Shown here: positions 1 to 10,937 of the stretch, one piece after another
Layout: every line of letters starts with the position of its first letter
Position numbering within the stretch: position 1 is the stretch's first letter
Source of the DNA: Limimaricola cinnabarinus
GTDB lineage: Bacteria; Pseudomonadota; Alphaproteobacteria; Rhodobacterales; Rhodobacteraceae
Direction: 5' to 3'
Assembly: GCF_002723615.1 (NCBI RefSeq)
Contig: NZ_KZ304968.1
Coordinates: forward strand, 1-62,315
Length of the DNA: 62,315 nt
Made by a program: the position numbers and the translations under genes
Notes under the pieces: generated by a model
What the model was told of the DNA's origin: nothing
The model's input: the letters and a program-made list of their open reading frames with translations, nothing else
The model's database searches: none

Positions 1-138
1 GGGACTATTCCGTAGAGAGAGGCACGTTCCCACGCGTTACTAACCCGTCCGCCGCTAGACCCGAAGGTCTCGCTCGACTTGCATGTGTTAGGCCTGCCGC
101 CAGCGTTCGTTCTGAGCCAGGATCAAACTCTCAAGTTG
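1..138 (-). rRNA. rrs: 16S ribosomal RNA, 5' end (partial)
   Basis: The reverse complement begins with the conserved 16S start (AGAGTTTGATCCTGGCTCAG), followed by the universal AACGAACGCTGGCGGC block and the first variable hairpin (GAGACCTTCGGGTC). The gene runs off the left edge, so only about 138 of some 1,450 bases are visible. The sequence is of the Rhodobacteraceae type. The 5' end is placed by analogy with the mature E. coli terminus and may be off by a few bases. Confidence 0.96.
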
Positions 139-373
139 AAAACCGCTTGCACGGTTATCCTTGACGTTCGAACCTCTGCACATCGTCCCATCCGGCTGGA
201 TGGGACAGTCATCCGTCTGACATGTGCTTCCAGGTTTCAAAGAGAAACCGAAAGACCGTCAAACGGTGAAGCTGACACCGGTCATCGGGGCAAGCCCCTA
301 CCGGCGCGACATACAGACGTTGATCCATCGAAATGAACCGAAGCCGCCCGCATATCTCTTCAGATATCATCAA

Positions 374-385
374 TGTCAAAGAGCG
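374..385 (-). promoter_or_regulatory. boxA-like rRNA antitermination site in the rrn leader
   Basis: On the minus strand the sequence CGCTCTTTGACA lies about 240 bases upstream of the 16S start. It closely matches the boxA consensus TGCTCTTTAACA bound by NusB/NusE. Its TTGACA part could be mistaken for a -35 box, but the leader position and the preceding GCTCTT favour boxA. Confidence 0.6.
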
Positions 386-486
386 TGGAGGAAACCAAAA
401 CAACAGCGCCCTAACTTGCGGCGCCGCGCCTCGTCCCCTCCGGAATGTGTCCCCGTCAGTGCATCTCTGCGCCGCCGGTGAGGGGC

Positions 487-515
487 CTTCTACGGATAGC
501 CACCTGGACCCGCAA
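487..515 (-). promoter_or_regulatory. probable rrn promoter
   Basis: On the minus strand, TTGCGG (510-515) and TAGAAG (487-492) are separated by exactly 17 bases. An A-rich tract (GAAAAAA) lies just upstream, like an UP element. The site is about 100 bases upstream of boxA and 350 upstream of 16S, a normal leader length in this group. The assignment rests on the boxes and position only. Confidence 0.5.
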
Positions 516-660
516 GCGCTTTTTTCAAGAAATTTGCGCGACGCAGGGTAAGCCCGATCACGCTGCTTTTCGCTCCTCCTTCCGGCACCCTCAGTCACGC
601 CCGCTCTTGCCGTGCGCCGCCCGAAGCGCGAGGCATGTCCGAGCGAGGAAAGGAGCCCCC

Positions 661-1557
661 ATGCAAGCGAACGAGGACAGCCCCAAGGGCTTCGTGCTGG
701 CCACCACGGCCTACCTGATGTGGGGAGTGCTACCGCTCTACATGAAAGCGCTCGCGCATATCCCGCCCGCGGAGGTGGTCGCGCATCGCATCCTGTGGTC
801 GGTGCCGATCGCCGGGCTGGTGCTGTTGTGGACGCGGCGGCTGGCGGATCTGCGCCACGCGCTGCGCACGCCGCGCATGGTCGGCATGGCGATGGTCACC
901 GCGGCGCTGATCTCGGTGAACTGGGGCATTTATGTCTGGGCGATCGCCGCGGGACAAGCGCTCGACGCAGCACTCGGGTATTACATCAACCCGCTCTTCT
1001 CGGTGTTCCTCGGCGCGGTGCTCTTGGGCGAGCGGCTCAGCCGGCTGCAGCTCGTGGCGGTGGCGCTCGCGGGCGCGGCGGTGGTGATCTTGACGCTGGC
1101 CTCGGGGCGCATCCCGGTGGTGGCGCTGGGGCTGACCTTCAGCTGGGGCGCCTATGCGTTTTGTAAGAAGTCGCTGCCGATTGGCCCCAACCAGGGCTTC
1201 CTACTGGAGGTGCTGATCCTGACGCCGCCGGCGATCACCTATCTCGGCTGGGTGACGCTGAGCGGCAGCGGGCTGTTCGGCGACGGGGCCACGCTCGATG
1301 TCGGGCTGCTTCTGGGCTGCGGCGCGGTGACGGCGGTGCCGCTGATGATCTACGCCAACGGCGCCAAGCTGCTGCGGCTCTCGACCATCGGCATCCTGCA
1401 ATACATCGCGCCGACCATGATCTTTCTCACCGCGGTGCTGCTCTTCGGCGAAGAGTTCGACCCGGCGCGGCGCGTGGCCTTTCCGATGATCTGGCTGGCG
1501 CTGGTAATCTACACCGGATCGATGCTGCGGCGCGCCAAGCGCCCGGCCGCCGGCTGA
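661..1557 (+). CDS. rarD: RarD-like EamA-family transporter
   Basis: A 298-residue, very hydrophobic protein with about ten predicted membrane segments and the two-EamA-domain layout of RarD/DMT transporters. Characteristic stretches are GFVLATTAYLMWGVLPLYMK at the N terminus, HRILWSVP near residue 42 and a late LQYIAPTMIFLTAVLLFGE. RarD proteins are inner-membrane drug/metabolite permeases; the substrate is not known from sequence. The ATG at 661 is chosen because GGAAAGGAG precedes it; a longer reading frame from 445 runs through the rrn leader and is rejected. The gene diverges from the rRNA operon and ends just before the iterons of replicon 1. It has no evident functional link with the capsule genes. 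Confidence 0.88.
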   Translation: MQANEDSPKGFVLATTAYLMWGVLPLYMKALAHIPPAEVVAHRILWSVPIAGLVLLWTRRLADLRHALRTPRMVGMAMVTAALISVNWGIYVWAIAAGQALDAALGYYINPLFSVFLGAVLLGERLSRLQLVAVALAGAAVVILTLASGRIPVVALGLTFSWGAYAFCKKSLPIGPNQGFLLEVLILTPPAITYLGWVTLSGSGLFGDGATLDVGLLLGCGAVTAVPLMIYANGAKLLRLSTIGILQYIAPTMIFLTAVLLFGEEFDPARRVAFPMIWLALVIYTGSMLRRAKRPAAG

Positions 1558-1567
1558 AGCGGCGTTC

Positions 1568-1794
1568 GCGGACATCGGGAACCGGGCTGCGGACATCGGG
1601 AACCGCCCTCTTGCGGACATCAGGAACCGTCAGACGCGGACATCGGGAACCGGGGCGGTTTCGCGGAGATCAGGAACCGCCCCGAAGTCTGTGGATAAGT
1701 CTGTTGATATCCTGTTCATAAGTGATGCCCCGTTTGCGGACATCAGGAACCGTTTCGCGGACATCAGGAACCAAAACGCGGACATTAGGAACCG
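1568..1794. repeat. iteron array of replicon 1 (eight 17-bp repeats)
   Basis: Eight direct copies of GCGGACATCRGGAACCG start at 1568, 1589, 1613, 1636, 1663, 1736, 1757 and 1778. Most are spaced 21-27 bp, with one 73-bp gap that holds the DnaA box. Copy 5 has GAGATC and copy 8 has CATTAG. An iteron array about 450 bp upstream of a replication initiator is the standard arrangement of an iteron-controlled origin. The repeats are seen directly; binding by the 2250-3314 protein is inferred. Confidence 0.9.
1690..1698 (-). promoter_or_regulatory. DnaA box within the replicon 1 origin
   Basis: A perfect TTATCCACA on the minus strand sits in the only long gap of the iteron array. This placement supports this block as oriV. 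Confidence 0.75.
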
Positions 1795-1819
1795 AGCGTT
1801 CGAAATTCGTCTTTTATAA

Positions 1820-1878
1820 TATAGTGTTACGGACCATTTTTGGACCCGTAACACTATATAACACTATATAACACTATA
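1820..1878. repeat. TAACACTATA tandem and inverted repeats (origin or operator)
   Basis: Three contiguous 10-bp copies of TAACACTATA (1849-1858, 1859-1868, 1869-1878) are opposed by an inverted copy at 1820-1829. The arms ATAGTGTTACGG (1821-1832) and CCGTAACACTAT (1846-1857) can pair. This is a low-GC stretch in a GC-rich region between the iterons and the initiator. It could be the duplex-unwinding region, or an operator for the initiator promoter. Confidence 0.65.
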
Positions 1879-1967
1879 GATGGGGCCCCGAGCGTCCTCC
1901 AGAGAGCGCCCGCTTGCGGCCCTCTCGATCCGGGCCGAGAAGAGATCGAAGCGGAAAATCGTTCACG

Positions 1968-2143
1968 ATACCCCGAAGCGTTTGACTTGCCCCATGATCT
2001 GTAAATCGCAGTTCCGAATACCCCGAATCGAATCGAGAGAGCGCCAGAACCCACCTTTTTCCAAAGACCGCGCTGTTCCCGTTTTCCCGAAGACAGGGCG
2101 AAATTTGCGGGTTGAAATCCCACCTCGTCCCTGATACCCCGAA
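1968..2143 (+). repeat. three ATACCCCGAA repeats upstream of the initiator
   Basis: ATACCCCGAA occurs at 1968-1977, 2018-2027 and 2134-2143, in the 370 bases before the initiator start. The repeats differ from the iterons. They may be binding sites for autoregulation or for a partition protein; nothing in the sequence decides this. Confidence 0.5.
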
Positions 2144-2249
2144 CACTGGCGGAGCTTTCTTCGCCTCGGGGTTCCTGATTCCACGAATCATGGAATGATC
2201 AACGACTTGTCTCAGCCGGGCCGAAGCCGTCTTTTCCAAGGAGACCCGG

Positions 2250-3314
2250 ATGCCAGAACACGCGCAGGATTTCGGCTCCGCCATCGACCATCTGCTGCCC
2301 GAGCGCCATCCGCAGATTGATTACAGCATCTGCGACGTTGCGGAAGCCGTGCTCAAGGATCTGGTGCCCTCGATGGAGCACCCGTTCTACGCCCTGTCGA
2401 AAAAGCCCGACATGTCGATCCGCCGCTACGAGCACGGGCCGAACTGGGTCGAGATCATCCCCTCGGCCAAGGGGCAGGCGACAATCTACGACAAGGACAT
2501 CCTGATCTACGCGGTCAGCCAGATCATGAACAAGCTCAACCGCGGCGAACGCGTCGACCGGGTGCTGCGCTTCAACCCGCGCGACCTGTTGATCTTCGTG
2601 AACCGCGGCACCGGCGGCAAGGATTACGACGCCTTCTGCGAGGCGCTCGACCGGCTGATGGGCACCGTCATCAAGACCAACATCACCACCCGCTCAGGCG
2701 GCGGCAACATGCCGCTGAGCGAGGAAGAGGCGCGCGGCTGGTTCCACCTTGTCGAGCGCGCCACCGTGGTGCGCAAGGGCGACGAGGAGACAGGCAGGAT
2801 CATGCATGCCGAGATCCAGCTCTCCGAATGGGTCTACAACTCGATCCGCCGCAAATCGGTGCTGACGCTGCACCGCGACTATTTCCGCCTGCGCAAGCCG
2901 ATCGAGCGCCGCGTCTACGAGATCGCGCGCAAGCTTTGCGGTTCGCAGCCGCGCTGGCAGATTGGGCTCGAAAAGCTCTTGATGCGCACCGGCGCGCGCT
3001 CCGAGCTCAAGCGGTTCCGCCACACCATGAAGGAGATGGCGCACACCGACCATCTCCCCGACTACCACGTCGCCTATGACGACAAGAGCGATATGGTGGT
3101 GTTTCGCAACCGCGGCACCGTCACGCCCGAGATGGGGAGCCCGGCCCTGCCGCCGCTCTCCGAGGCGGTGCGCGACGAAGCCCGCGGCATCCTGCCCGGC
3201 ATGGACATCGCAGTGGTGGAGCGCGAATGGCGCGACTGGATCACCGAGGCCCCGCGCGACGGCCCCGCCGCCTTCCTCGGTTTCTGCCGCAACCGCCAAA
3301 GCCGCCTGATCTGA
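2250..3314 (+). CDS. repA: RPA-type plasmid replication initiator (replicon 1)
   Basis: A 354-residue protein of the 'replication initiator protein A' (RPA) family common on Rhodobacterales plasmids. Family-typical stretches are the central IYDKDILIYAVSQI, RVLRFNPRDLL and LSEWVYNSI, followed by a DYFRLRKPIERRVYEIARKL segment that looks like a winged-helix DNA-binding element. The ATG at 2250 follows a good AGGAGA site. It would bind the iterons at 1568-1794 and open the origin with host DnaA. The partition genes parA/parB lie 9-12 kb away, with the capsule export cluster between them, which is an unusually split module. Which roseobacter compatibility group it belongs to cannot be decided by eye. 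A second member of the same family is encoded at 50463-51320. Confidence 0.88.
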   Translation: MPEHAQDFGSAIDHLLPERHPQIDYSICDVAEAVLKDLVPSMEHPFYALSKKPDMSIRRYEHGPNWVEIIPSAKGQATIYDKDILIYAVSQIMNKLNRGERVDRVLRFNPRDLLIFVNRGTGGKDYDAFCEALDRLMGTVIKTNITTRSGGGNMPLSEEEARGWFHLVERATVVRKGDEETGRIMHAEIQLSEWVYNSIRRKSVLTLHRDYFRLRKPIERRVYEIARKLCGSQPRWQIGLEKLLMRTGARSELKRFRHTMKEMAHTDHLPDYHVAYDDKSDMVVFRNRGTVTPEMGSPALPPLSEAVRDEARGILPGMDIAVVEREWRDWITEAPRDGPAAFLGFCRNRQSRLI

Positions 3315-3340
3315 CCGTTCCCCTTTTGCGAAGGCCCCTC

Positions 3341-4015
3341 ATGCTCCTGCCCGTTTTGCGCCTGCTTCCCGTCATCGGCCTGGGGCTGTTCTTCGCCCAG
3401 CCTGCGCAGGCCGAGGAACGTTTCGACGTCTCTCTCGCCGGCGACCATCTGGGGCGGATCACCCATACCCGTTCGGGCGGCACGCAGGACCTGACCCTGC
3501 TGCTCGACAGCACGCCGTTCGGGGTGTTCGACGGCAGCTATTTGGGCCGCACCGTGAGCACCGGCGCAGTCGCGCGCCATTCGGGCCGCACCCGCTCCAC
3601 CCGCAAGTCGCGCGACGTCTCGATGCGCACCGAGGGCGGAGAGCTGCGCGAGGTGGCGCTGACGCCCGAGGCGGAGCGCACCGCGCTCACCGCCCCCGCC
3701 GCCGTGATCAGCCCCGTGCTCGACCCGGTGAGCGCCTTCGGGCGACTTCTGGAGGCGACCTCCTGCCCCGACGGGCTACGGATCTATGACGGGCGGCGCG
3801 TGGGGGTGCTGAGGGCGGTGGAAGAGACCCGAGAGGCGGGCCGAGTTGTCTGCCACGCGGGGTATCGGATCGAAAAGGGCCCCGGCTACCTCGAACCGAT
3901 CGGCGTGACGCGGCTCACGCTCGAGCTGAGCTACGATGTCGGTGACGCCGGCTGGCGCCTGAACGAGTTGCGCGCGCGCAGCGGGATCTTCTCCTTGGCG
4001 GTCGGCCGCCGATGA
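3341..4015 (+). CDS. DUF6134-like exported protein
   Basis: A 224-residue protein with an N-terminal signal peptide (LLPVIGLGLFFAQPAQA, cleavage near residue 23), so probably periplasmic or outer-membrane associated. The pattern resembles DUF6134: an early FDVSLAGDHLGRI strand, LLDSTPFGVFDG, a Ser/Arg/Lys-rich SGRTRSTRKSRDV segment, then DPVSAFGRLLEA, CPDGLRIYDGRRV and a C-terminal LTLELSYD. No catalytic motif is apparent and the family function is unknown. ATG 3341 is chosen because it places the signal peptide at the N terminus; the open frame extends upstream into repA. It lies 26 bases after repA and 16 bases before kpsM, so it may be the first gene of the capsule export operon. Confidence 0.72.
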   Translation: MLLPVLRLLPVIGLGLFFAQPAQAEERFDVSLAGDHLGRITHTRSGGTQDLTLLLDSTPFGVFDGSYLGRTVSTGAVARHSGRTRSTRKSRDVSMRTEGGELREVALTPEAERTALTAPAAVISPVLDPVSAFGRLLEATSCPDGLRIYDGRRVGVLRAVEETREAGRVVCHAGYRIEKGPGYLEPIGVTRLTLELSYDVGDAGWRLNELRARSGIFSLAVGRR

Positions 4016-4031
4016 CAGGGTGGCGGAGCAC

Positions 4032-6129
<2,098 letters not shown>

Positions 6130-6140
6130 GGAGCGCGCCC

Positions 6141-7139
6141 GTGACCACTCTCGCCGCCGTCATCGTCACCTACAACCGTCTCGACGCCCTGCGCCAGACC
6201 CTGTCGCGGGTGCTCGACGAGGCGGTCGACCGGGTTCATGTCGTGGACAACGCCTCGACCGACGGCACCGCCGACTGGCTCGCCGCGCAGGACGATCCGC
6301 GGCTTCGGGTGCTGCAGCTGTCCGAGAATGGCGGCGGCGCCGGCGGTTTCACGGCGGGGCTCGAGGCGGCGATGGGCGGCGCCGATCCAGCCGCCTGGTG
6401 CGTGCTGTTCGATGACGACGCTTGGCCGCAGCCCGGCACCTTCGAGCGGTTTCGCCGCGACGCGGCCGATCTCGACCCCGACGCCACCGGCCCCGGCGCG
6501 CTCGGCGCGCTCGCGGCGGCGGTGTCCTACCCGAACGGCACGGTCTGCGAGATGAACCGGCCCAACCTGAATCCGTTCTGGCACGCCCCGGTACTCGCGC
6601 GCACGCTGTTGGGCGGTCGCAGTCAGTTCAAGGTGACGGATGCCGATCTGGCGCCGACGGCACCGCCGCGCTCGCTCGACGTGGCCTCCTTCGTCGGCTT
6701 CTTTGTCAGCCGGGGCGCCGTGCGCGGTCTTGGCCTGCGCCCCGAAGCCGGTCTGTTCCTCTATGGCGACGACGTGCTCTACAGCCTGCGGCTGCGCCGC
6801 GCGGGTCTGCGCATGGAGCTCTGGCCGCAGCTGCGCTTTACCCATGATTGCGGCACCATGGGCGAGGGCTTTGTCTACCGGCCGCTGTGGAAGATCTATT
6901 ACCATTGCCGCAACGGTGTGCAGATCGCGCGCGAAGCGGCGGGCCCGATCGTGTTTCCCGCGGCACTGGCCTATTACACGCTGGTCTGGTGGCGGCGCGG
7001 TCGCTGCTGCTCGCCCGAGAGCCGTAGTCTCTACCGGCGGATGATGTGGGAAGGCCTGCGGGACGGGCTGAGGGGCCACCGCGGCCGCAATGACAGGTTG
7101 CACGGGACGGTGCTGGCCCCTGCCCGGCCAAACCGCTAA
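6141..7139 (+). CDS. GT2 glycosyltransferase, probably galactofuranosyltransferase-like
   Basis: A 332-residue GT-A fold enzyme. It opens with LAAVIVTYNR, then VVDNASTDGTADWL, and has an FDDDAWP motif near residue 92, where the aspartates would bind the metal and nucleotide sugar. A later GDDVLYSLRLRRAG fits the acceptor/catalytic region. There are no membrane segments. The pattern is closest to the GlfT2-like branch of GT2, and the gene begins 12 bases after glf, so transfer of galactofuranose is a reasonable inference, not proven. Translation starts at a GTG (6141), with a GAGGAG upstream overlapping the end of glf, suggesting coupling. Confidence 0.85.
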   Translation: MTTLAAVIVTYNRLDALRQTLSRVLDEAVDRVHVVDNASTDGTADWLAAQDDPRLRVLQLSENGGGAGGFTAGLEAAMGGADPAAWCVLFDDDAWPQPGTFERFRRDAADLDPDATGPGALGALAAAVSYPNGTVCEMNRPNLNPFWHAPVLARTLLGGRSQFKVTDADLAPTAPPRSLDVASFVGFFVSRGAVRGLGLRPEAGLFLYGDDVLYSLRLRRAGLRMELWPQLRFTHDCGTMGEGFVYRPLWKIYYHCRNGVQIAREAAGPIVFPAALAYYTLVWWRRGRCCSPESRSLYRRMMWEGLRDGLRGHRGRNDRLHGTVLAPARPNR

Positions 7140-7172
7140 GCTGCGCCGCAGCCCGAGCAGAAGGTTCCGCGC

Positions 7173-8495
7173 ATGGCGTCCTCCCAACCCGATACCGCCC
7201 CCGAGGCCGAGAGGTCTGATGCGCAGGCGGAGAGCACATCCGAACCCGGCTCGGCCCCCGACACGCAGAACGAGGCCAATCTGCACCTGCTGCGGCGCAG
7301 ATTGCGCCTGGCGCGCCATGCCGCCAAGAAAGCCCGCGAGGAGGCGGATTCCGGGCCGGTCGTGATCCGTCCGATGGCGCGGCCGGCGCAGGCTAGGACA
7401 CGGCATTGGGGATTGCTGCTGTCCTTTCTTCTGGTGGTGCTGGCACCGGCCGGGGCGGCCAGCTGGTATCTCTACAGCCGCGCCGCCGATCAATATGCCT
7501 CGACGCTGGGTTTCACCGTGCGCAGCGAAGAGCTGACCAGCGCTGCGGATCTGCTCGGCGGGCTCGGCGCCGGCCTCGGCGGCAGCGGCTCAGACGATTC
7601 CGCCATCCTCTACGAGTTTGTGCGCAGCCAGGAGATCGTGCGGCAGATCGATGCGAAACTCGACCTGCGCAGGATGTGGTCGCGCTACCATGAGACCGAC
7701 CCCCTGCTGAGTTTCGACCCGTCCGGATCGATCGAGGATCTGACCAATTACTGGCGGCGGATGCTCAACATCTCCTATGACACCGGTTCGGGGCTGATGG
7801 AGCTGCGGGCGCTCGCCTTCTCTCCGGAGGAGGCGCAGGCCATCGCCCAGGCGATCTACGAGGAGGGTTCGGCAACCATCAACGCGCTCTCGACGCAGGC
7901 GCGCGAGGACGCGACCCGCTACGCGCGGGCCGATCTCGATCAGGCGCTGGAACGGCTGAAACAGGCCCGCGAGGCGCTGACCGCGTTCCGGATCCAGAAC
8001 CAGATCGTCGACCCCAGCGCCGACATCCAGGGGCAGATGGGTCTTCTCAACACGTTGCAGGCGCAGCTCGCCACGGCGCTGATCGACTTCGACCTCCTGC
8101 CCGAGAACGTCAGGGCGGGCGATCCCAGGACCGAACAGGCGCAGCGGCGGATCGAGGTGATCCGCGAGCGGATTGCCGAGGAACGGCAGAAATTCGGCAC
8201 CAATGGGGATGCCGACGGAGAGAGCTATGCGACGACGATCGCCGAGTTCGAGCGGCTCAGCGTCGATCGCGAATTTGCCGAGCGGGCCTATACCGCGGCT
8301 CTTTCCGCCTATGATGCCGCCTTGGCCGAAGCCGACCGGCAGAACCGCTACCTGGCCCGCTATATCCGGCCGACCTTGGCCGAGAAGTCGAAATACCCGC
8401 AACGCGAGCTGATGATCGGCATCGTGGCCCTGTTCGGTTTCCTGATCTGGGCGATCGGCAGCCTGATCTTCTACTCCCTGCGCGACCGCCGCTGA
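7173..8495 (+). CDS. kpsE: capsule export inner-membrane/periplasmic adaptor (KpsE-like)
   Basis: A 440-residue polysaccharide co-polymerase/export protein of the KpsE/Wzz type. A cytoplasmic Ala/Glu-rich N terminus of about 75 residues leads to a first membrane segment (LLLSFLLVVLAPAGAASWYLY). A long periplasmic region follows with coiled-coil potential (about residues 245-390, e.g. LDQALERLKQAREAL). A second membrane segment lies near the C terminus (IGIVALFGFLIWAIGSLIFY), preceded by the family-typical KSKYPQREL. KpsE links the KpsMT transporter to the outer-membrane exporter. No KpsD-type outer-membrane gene is present in this window. The next gene, kpsT, follows after 11 bases. Confidence 0.87.
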   Translation: MASSQPDTAPEAERSDAQAESTSEPGSAPDTQNEANLHLLRRRLRLARHAAKKAREEADSGPVVIRPMARPAQARTRHWGLLLSFLLVVLAPAGAASWYLYSRAADQYASTLGFTVRSEELTSAADLLGGLGAGLGGSGSDDSAILYEFVRSQEIVRQIDAKLDLRRMWSRYHETDPLLSFDPSGSIEDLTNYWRRMLNISYDTGSGLMELRALAFSPEEAQAIAQAIYEEGSATINALSTQAREDATRYARADLDQALERLKQAREALTAFRIQNQIVDPSADIQGQMGLLNTLQAQLATALIDFDLLPENVRAGDPRTEQAQRRIEVIRERIAEERQKFGTNGDADGESYATTIAEFERLSVDREFAERAYTAALSAYDAALAEADRQNRYLARYIRPTLAEKSKYPQRELMIGIVALFGFLIWAIGSLIFYSLRDRR

Positions 8496-8506
8496 GGGGT
8501 TTCGCG

Positions 8507-9175
8507 GTGATCCGCCTCGAGAATCTGAGCAAGAGCTTCATGACCCCGCGGGGGCGCAAGACGGTGATCGACCGGGCGTCGCTCACCTTTCCCGGCGGCG
8601 TGTCTGTGGCGCTCCTTGCGCGAAACGGGGCTGGCAAATCGACCCTGATGGGCATGATCGGCGGCACGATACAGCCGACGAAGGGGCGGGTCGTCAGCCA
8701 GGGTTCCGTGTCCTGGCCGGTCGGCTTTTCGGGCAGTTTTCACCAGGACCTGACGGGCGTGCAGAACGTGCGCTTCGTGGCCCGGGTCTATGGTGTCGAC
8801 ACCGAGGAGCTGGTGGCCTTCGTGGAGGATTTCGCGGAACTCGGCGGACACTTCTATTCGCCGGTACGCACCTACTCGTCGGGGATGAAGTCGCGTCTTG
8901 CCTTCGGCGTTTCGATCGGCGTTCCCTTCGACACCTATCTGGTCGACGAGGTCACTTCCGTCGGGGATGCCAACTTCAGGCGAAAGAGCCGGGTCATTTT
9001 CCTCGAACGGATGAAGAGCGCGGGCGCGATCGTGGTCACCCATTCGATGGCCCAGGTCCGCAAACTCTGCACCGCCGGCGTGGTGCTGGAGAACGGCCAT
9101 CTCGACTACTTCGAGGATATCGAGGAAGCCATCGCCCAGCACCAACGAAACATGGGGTCCGCTGAAGAGGAGTGA
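8507..9175 (+). CDS. kpsT: capsule polysaccharide ABC transporter ATPase (KpsT-like)
   Basis: A 222-residue ATPase. Walker A is ARNGAGKST (about residues 43-51), the signature motif is TYSSGMKSRLAF, and the Walker B region is YLVDEVTSVGD with its switch histidine at VVTHS. The KpsT family typically has a DEVTSVGD Walker B, as here. It powers export of capsule chains through KpsM. Start is GTG 8507, 11 bases after kpsE. A small hairpin (GAGAGG-CAAT-CCTCTC, 9178-9193) directly after the stop has no T-run and may only weakly terminate; a parS-like palindrome follows at 9198. Confidence 0.92.
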   Translation: MIRLENLSKSFMTPRGRKTVIDRASLTFPGGVSVALLARNGAGKSTLMGMIGGTIQPTKGRVVSQGSVSWPVGFSGSFHQDLTGVQNVRFVARVYGVDTEELVAFVEDFAELGGHFYSPVRTYSSGMKSRLAFGVSIGVPFDTYLVDEVTSVGDANFRRKSRVIFLERMKSAGAIVVTHSMAQVRKLCTAGVVLENGHLDYFEDIEEAIAQHQRNMGSAEEE

Positions 9176-9197
9176 TCGAGAGGCAATCCTCTCTGGT

Positions 9198-9213
9198 GTT
9201 TCGCGCGCGAAAC
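9198..9213. promoter_or_regulatory. parS-like centromere palindrome (distal copy)
   Basis: GTTTCGCGCGCGAAAC is a perfect 16-bp palindrome with the GTTTC...GAAAC architecture of ParB-bound parS sites (the chromosomal consensus is GTTTCACGTGAAAC). A near-identical site lies between parB and parA at 13282-13297, differing at two positions. It lies immediately downstream of kpsT, 4 kb from the par genes. Binding is inferred from this pairing. Confidence 0.6.
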
Positions 9214-9268
9214 GGTCAGGTGTGTTGACCTTTTTATGGCTTCACATGACGTCTTCCGGCGCTCCTAA

Positions 9269-10636
9269 CAGGCCGCTGAAGAAGTCGGCCCTCGACTTGG
9301 TTTGAGGAGCATGCTTCACCTCTCTGGGCGACGAGGGCGAGGGTGGTGATGCGCGGCACGGACGAGACGAGCGGCTCGCTGTTCAGCTATGTTGATCTGG
9401 AGGCGCGCATCCCGGCACGTCACCCGCTGCGCTAGATCCGACAAGTGATAAACGACGCGCTCGTCAGCTTGGATGCCGAGTTCGCAGCGCTCTATGCTGA
9501 TTTCGGCCGTCCCTCGATCGCGTCGGAACGGCTGATCCGGGCCAGCCTGCTCCAGATTTTGTTCTCGGTTCGCTCTGAACGGCAGCTGATGGAGCAGATG
9601 CAGTATAACCTGCTGTTCCGCTGGTTCGTGGGGCTGGGCATCGACGACCAGGTCTGGGTCCCTACGGTGTTCACGAAGAACCGCGACCGACTGCTGACGA
9701 CCGAGATGTCGCGCAAGGTGATGGCGGCGATCTTGGCGCACCGAGAGGTCGCGCCACTCTTGTCGGACGAGCATTTCTCGGTCGACGGCACGCTGGTCAA
9801 AGCTTGGGCTTCGATGAAGAGCTTTCAGCCGAAGCCAGACATCGCACCCCCTGATGACGAAGGACCGAGCGACCTGCCCTCGCCAGACACGACCGCTACC
9901 GACCAGCCTGAACCACCCCAAACCGAGACCGATCCGATGCCCCGCCCCACCCGCCAGCACCGCAACGCCGAGGTCGATTTCCGGGGCAGTAAGCGTTCGA
10001 ACGCCACCCATGTCTCGACCACCGATCCGGACGCCCGGCTCTACAAGAAGTCGCCCGGCATCGGGGCGATGCTGTGCTTCATCGGCCATGCTCTGATGGA
10101 GAACCGCAGCGGCCTGATCGTCCAAGGTGATCTGACTGAAGCGGACGGCCATGCTGAACGGCGTGCCGCACTCGGCATGGTTCATCGCCACTCCCCGGGA
10201 TCGACCCGCAAGCTGACCCTCGGGGCGGACAAGGGATATGACGCCGCCGAGTTCGTTGCTGACCTACGCCAAGCCTACGTGACACCGCATGTCGCACAGA
10301 AATCGCGTTACTCAGCGATTGATGGGCGCACCACCCGGCACAAGGGCTACGACCTGTCCCTCAAGCAACGAAAGCGGATCGAAGAGGCATTCGGCTGGGC
10401 CAAGACCATGGGCGGGATGGTCCAGACGGTCTATCGCGGCGTCGAGCGAGTGCGCTCCCGCTTCGTTCTGACAATGGCGGCCAACAACCTCGCCAGGTTG
10501 CCTCGATTGCTGGCTGCATGATGCCGAAAGGCGGCATCAGCAGCGCATACCGTTCGCGACGACACATCGGGAGCTCGAGGCAGCCAGACCAGTCAAAGGA
10601 AAGCGGTTCTGCCTCAGCGACTTCTTCAGCGGCCTG
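9269..10636 (+). mobile_element. IS5-family insertion sequence, inactive copy
   Basis: Terminal inverted repeats CAGGCCGCTGAAGAAGTCG flank the element (9269-9287 and, inverted, 10618-10636), 19 of 19 bases matching. They enclose one transposase frame carrying an internal stop. No clear target-site duplication is visible outside the ends, so flanking rearrangement is possible. It lies downstream of kpsT and the parS-like site. Confidence 0.85.
9349..10521 (+). pseudogene. IS5-family DDE transposase with in-frame TAG at codon 29
   Basis: The reading frame starts at ATG 9349 and is stopped by TAG at 9433-9435, then continues in the same frame to 10521. The full frame has the expected IS5 layout: N-terminal LFSYVDLEARIPARHPLR, IRASLLQILFSVRSERQLMEQ, then the catalytic block around FSVDGTLVKAW. 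The later DDE parts are TLGADKGYDAAEF and a C-terminal YDLSLKQRKRIEEAFGWAKT. Restart at GTG 9445 would lose about 32 residues of the N-terminal domain. It is therefore called inactive, unless readthrough occurs. Confidence 0.85.
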
Positions 10637-10937
10637 CTCTCATGATCGCTGTCAAGCCTCTGTTTAACGCCGACTATCCCGGTCGAGCCGGGCGCGACAG
10701 GATGTAGATGCGCAAGGTAGGAGACGGAACTGAGACGACGGTTGAGCAAGCTCTCATGCGCGGGTTGGCTACCGCATGACCGTGGTTTCGTCCTGGGGCT
10801 GCCTCGGTCTAAATGGCGAGCGTCGACTGTGTCGGCTCATAACAGGGCACGAGGGTTCCCCACCGCGTTCCGCCTCCAACCTTGCGCATCAGCATGATCG
10901 GAGCGTCTTTGTCTTCTACGTCTCGAATGCTGGCCTA
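10637..10937. other. non-coding flank between the IS5 copy and the IS110 transposase
   Basis: About 300 bases with no convincing gene on either strand. IS110 elements lack inverted repeats, so part of this stretch may belong to the IS110 element; the boundary cannot be set from the sequence. Confidence 0.4.

Noticed and set aside
351-379. TTGACA-N17-GATATG as the rrn promoter
   Set aside because: The TTGACA is part of a boxA-like element, and a better placed promoter pair with an A-tract lies upstream at 487-515.
209-598. Minus-strand protein gene in the rrn leader
   Set aside because: It overlaps the promoter and boxA of the rRNA operon and has no family resemblance.
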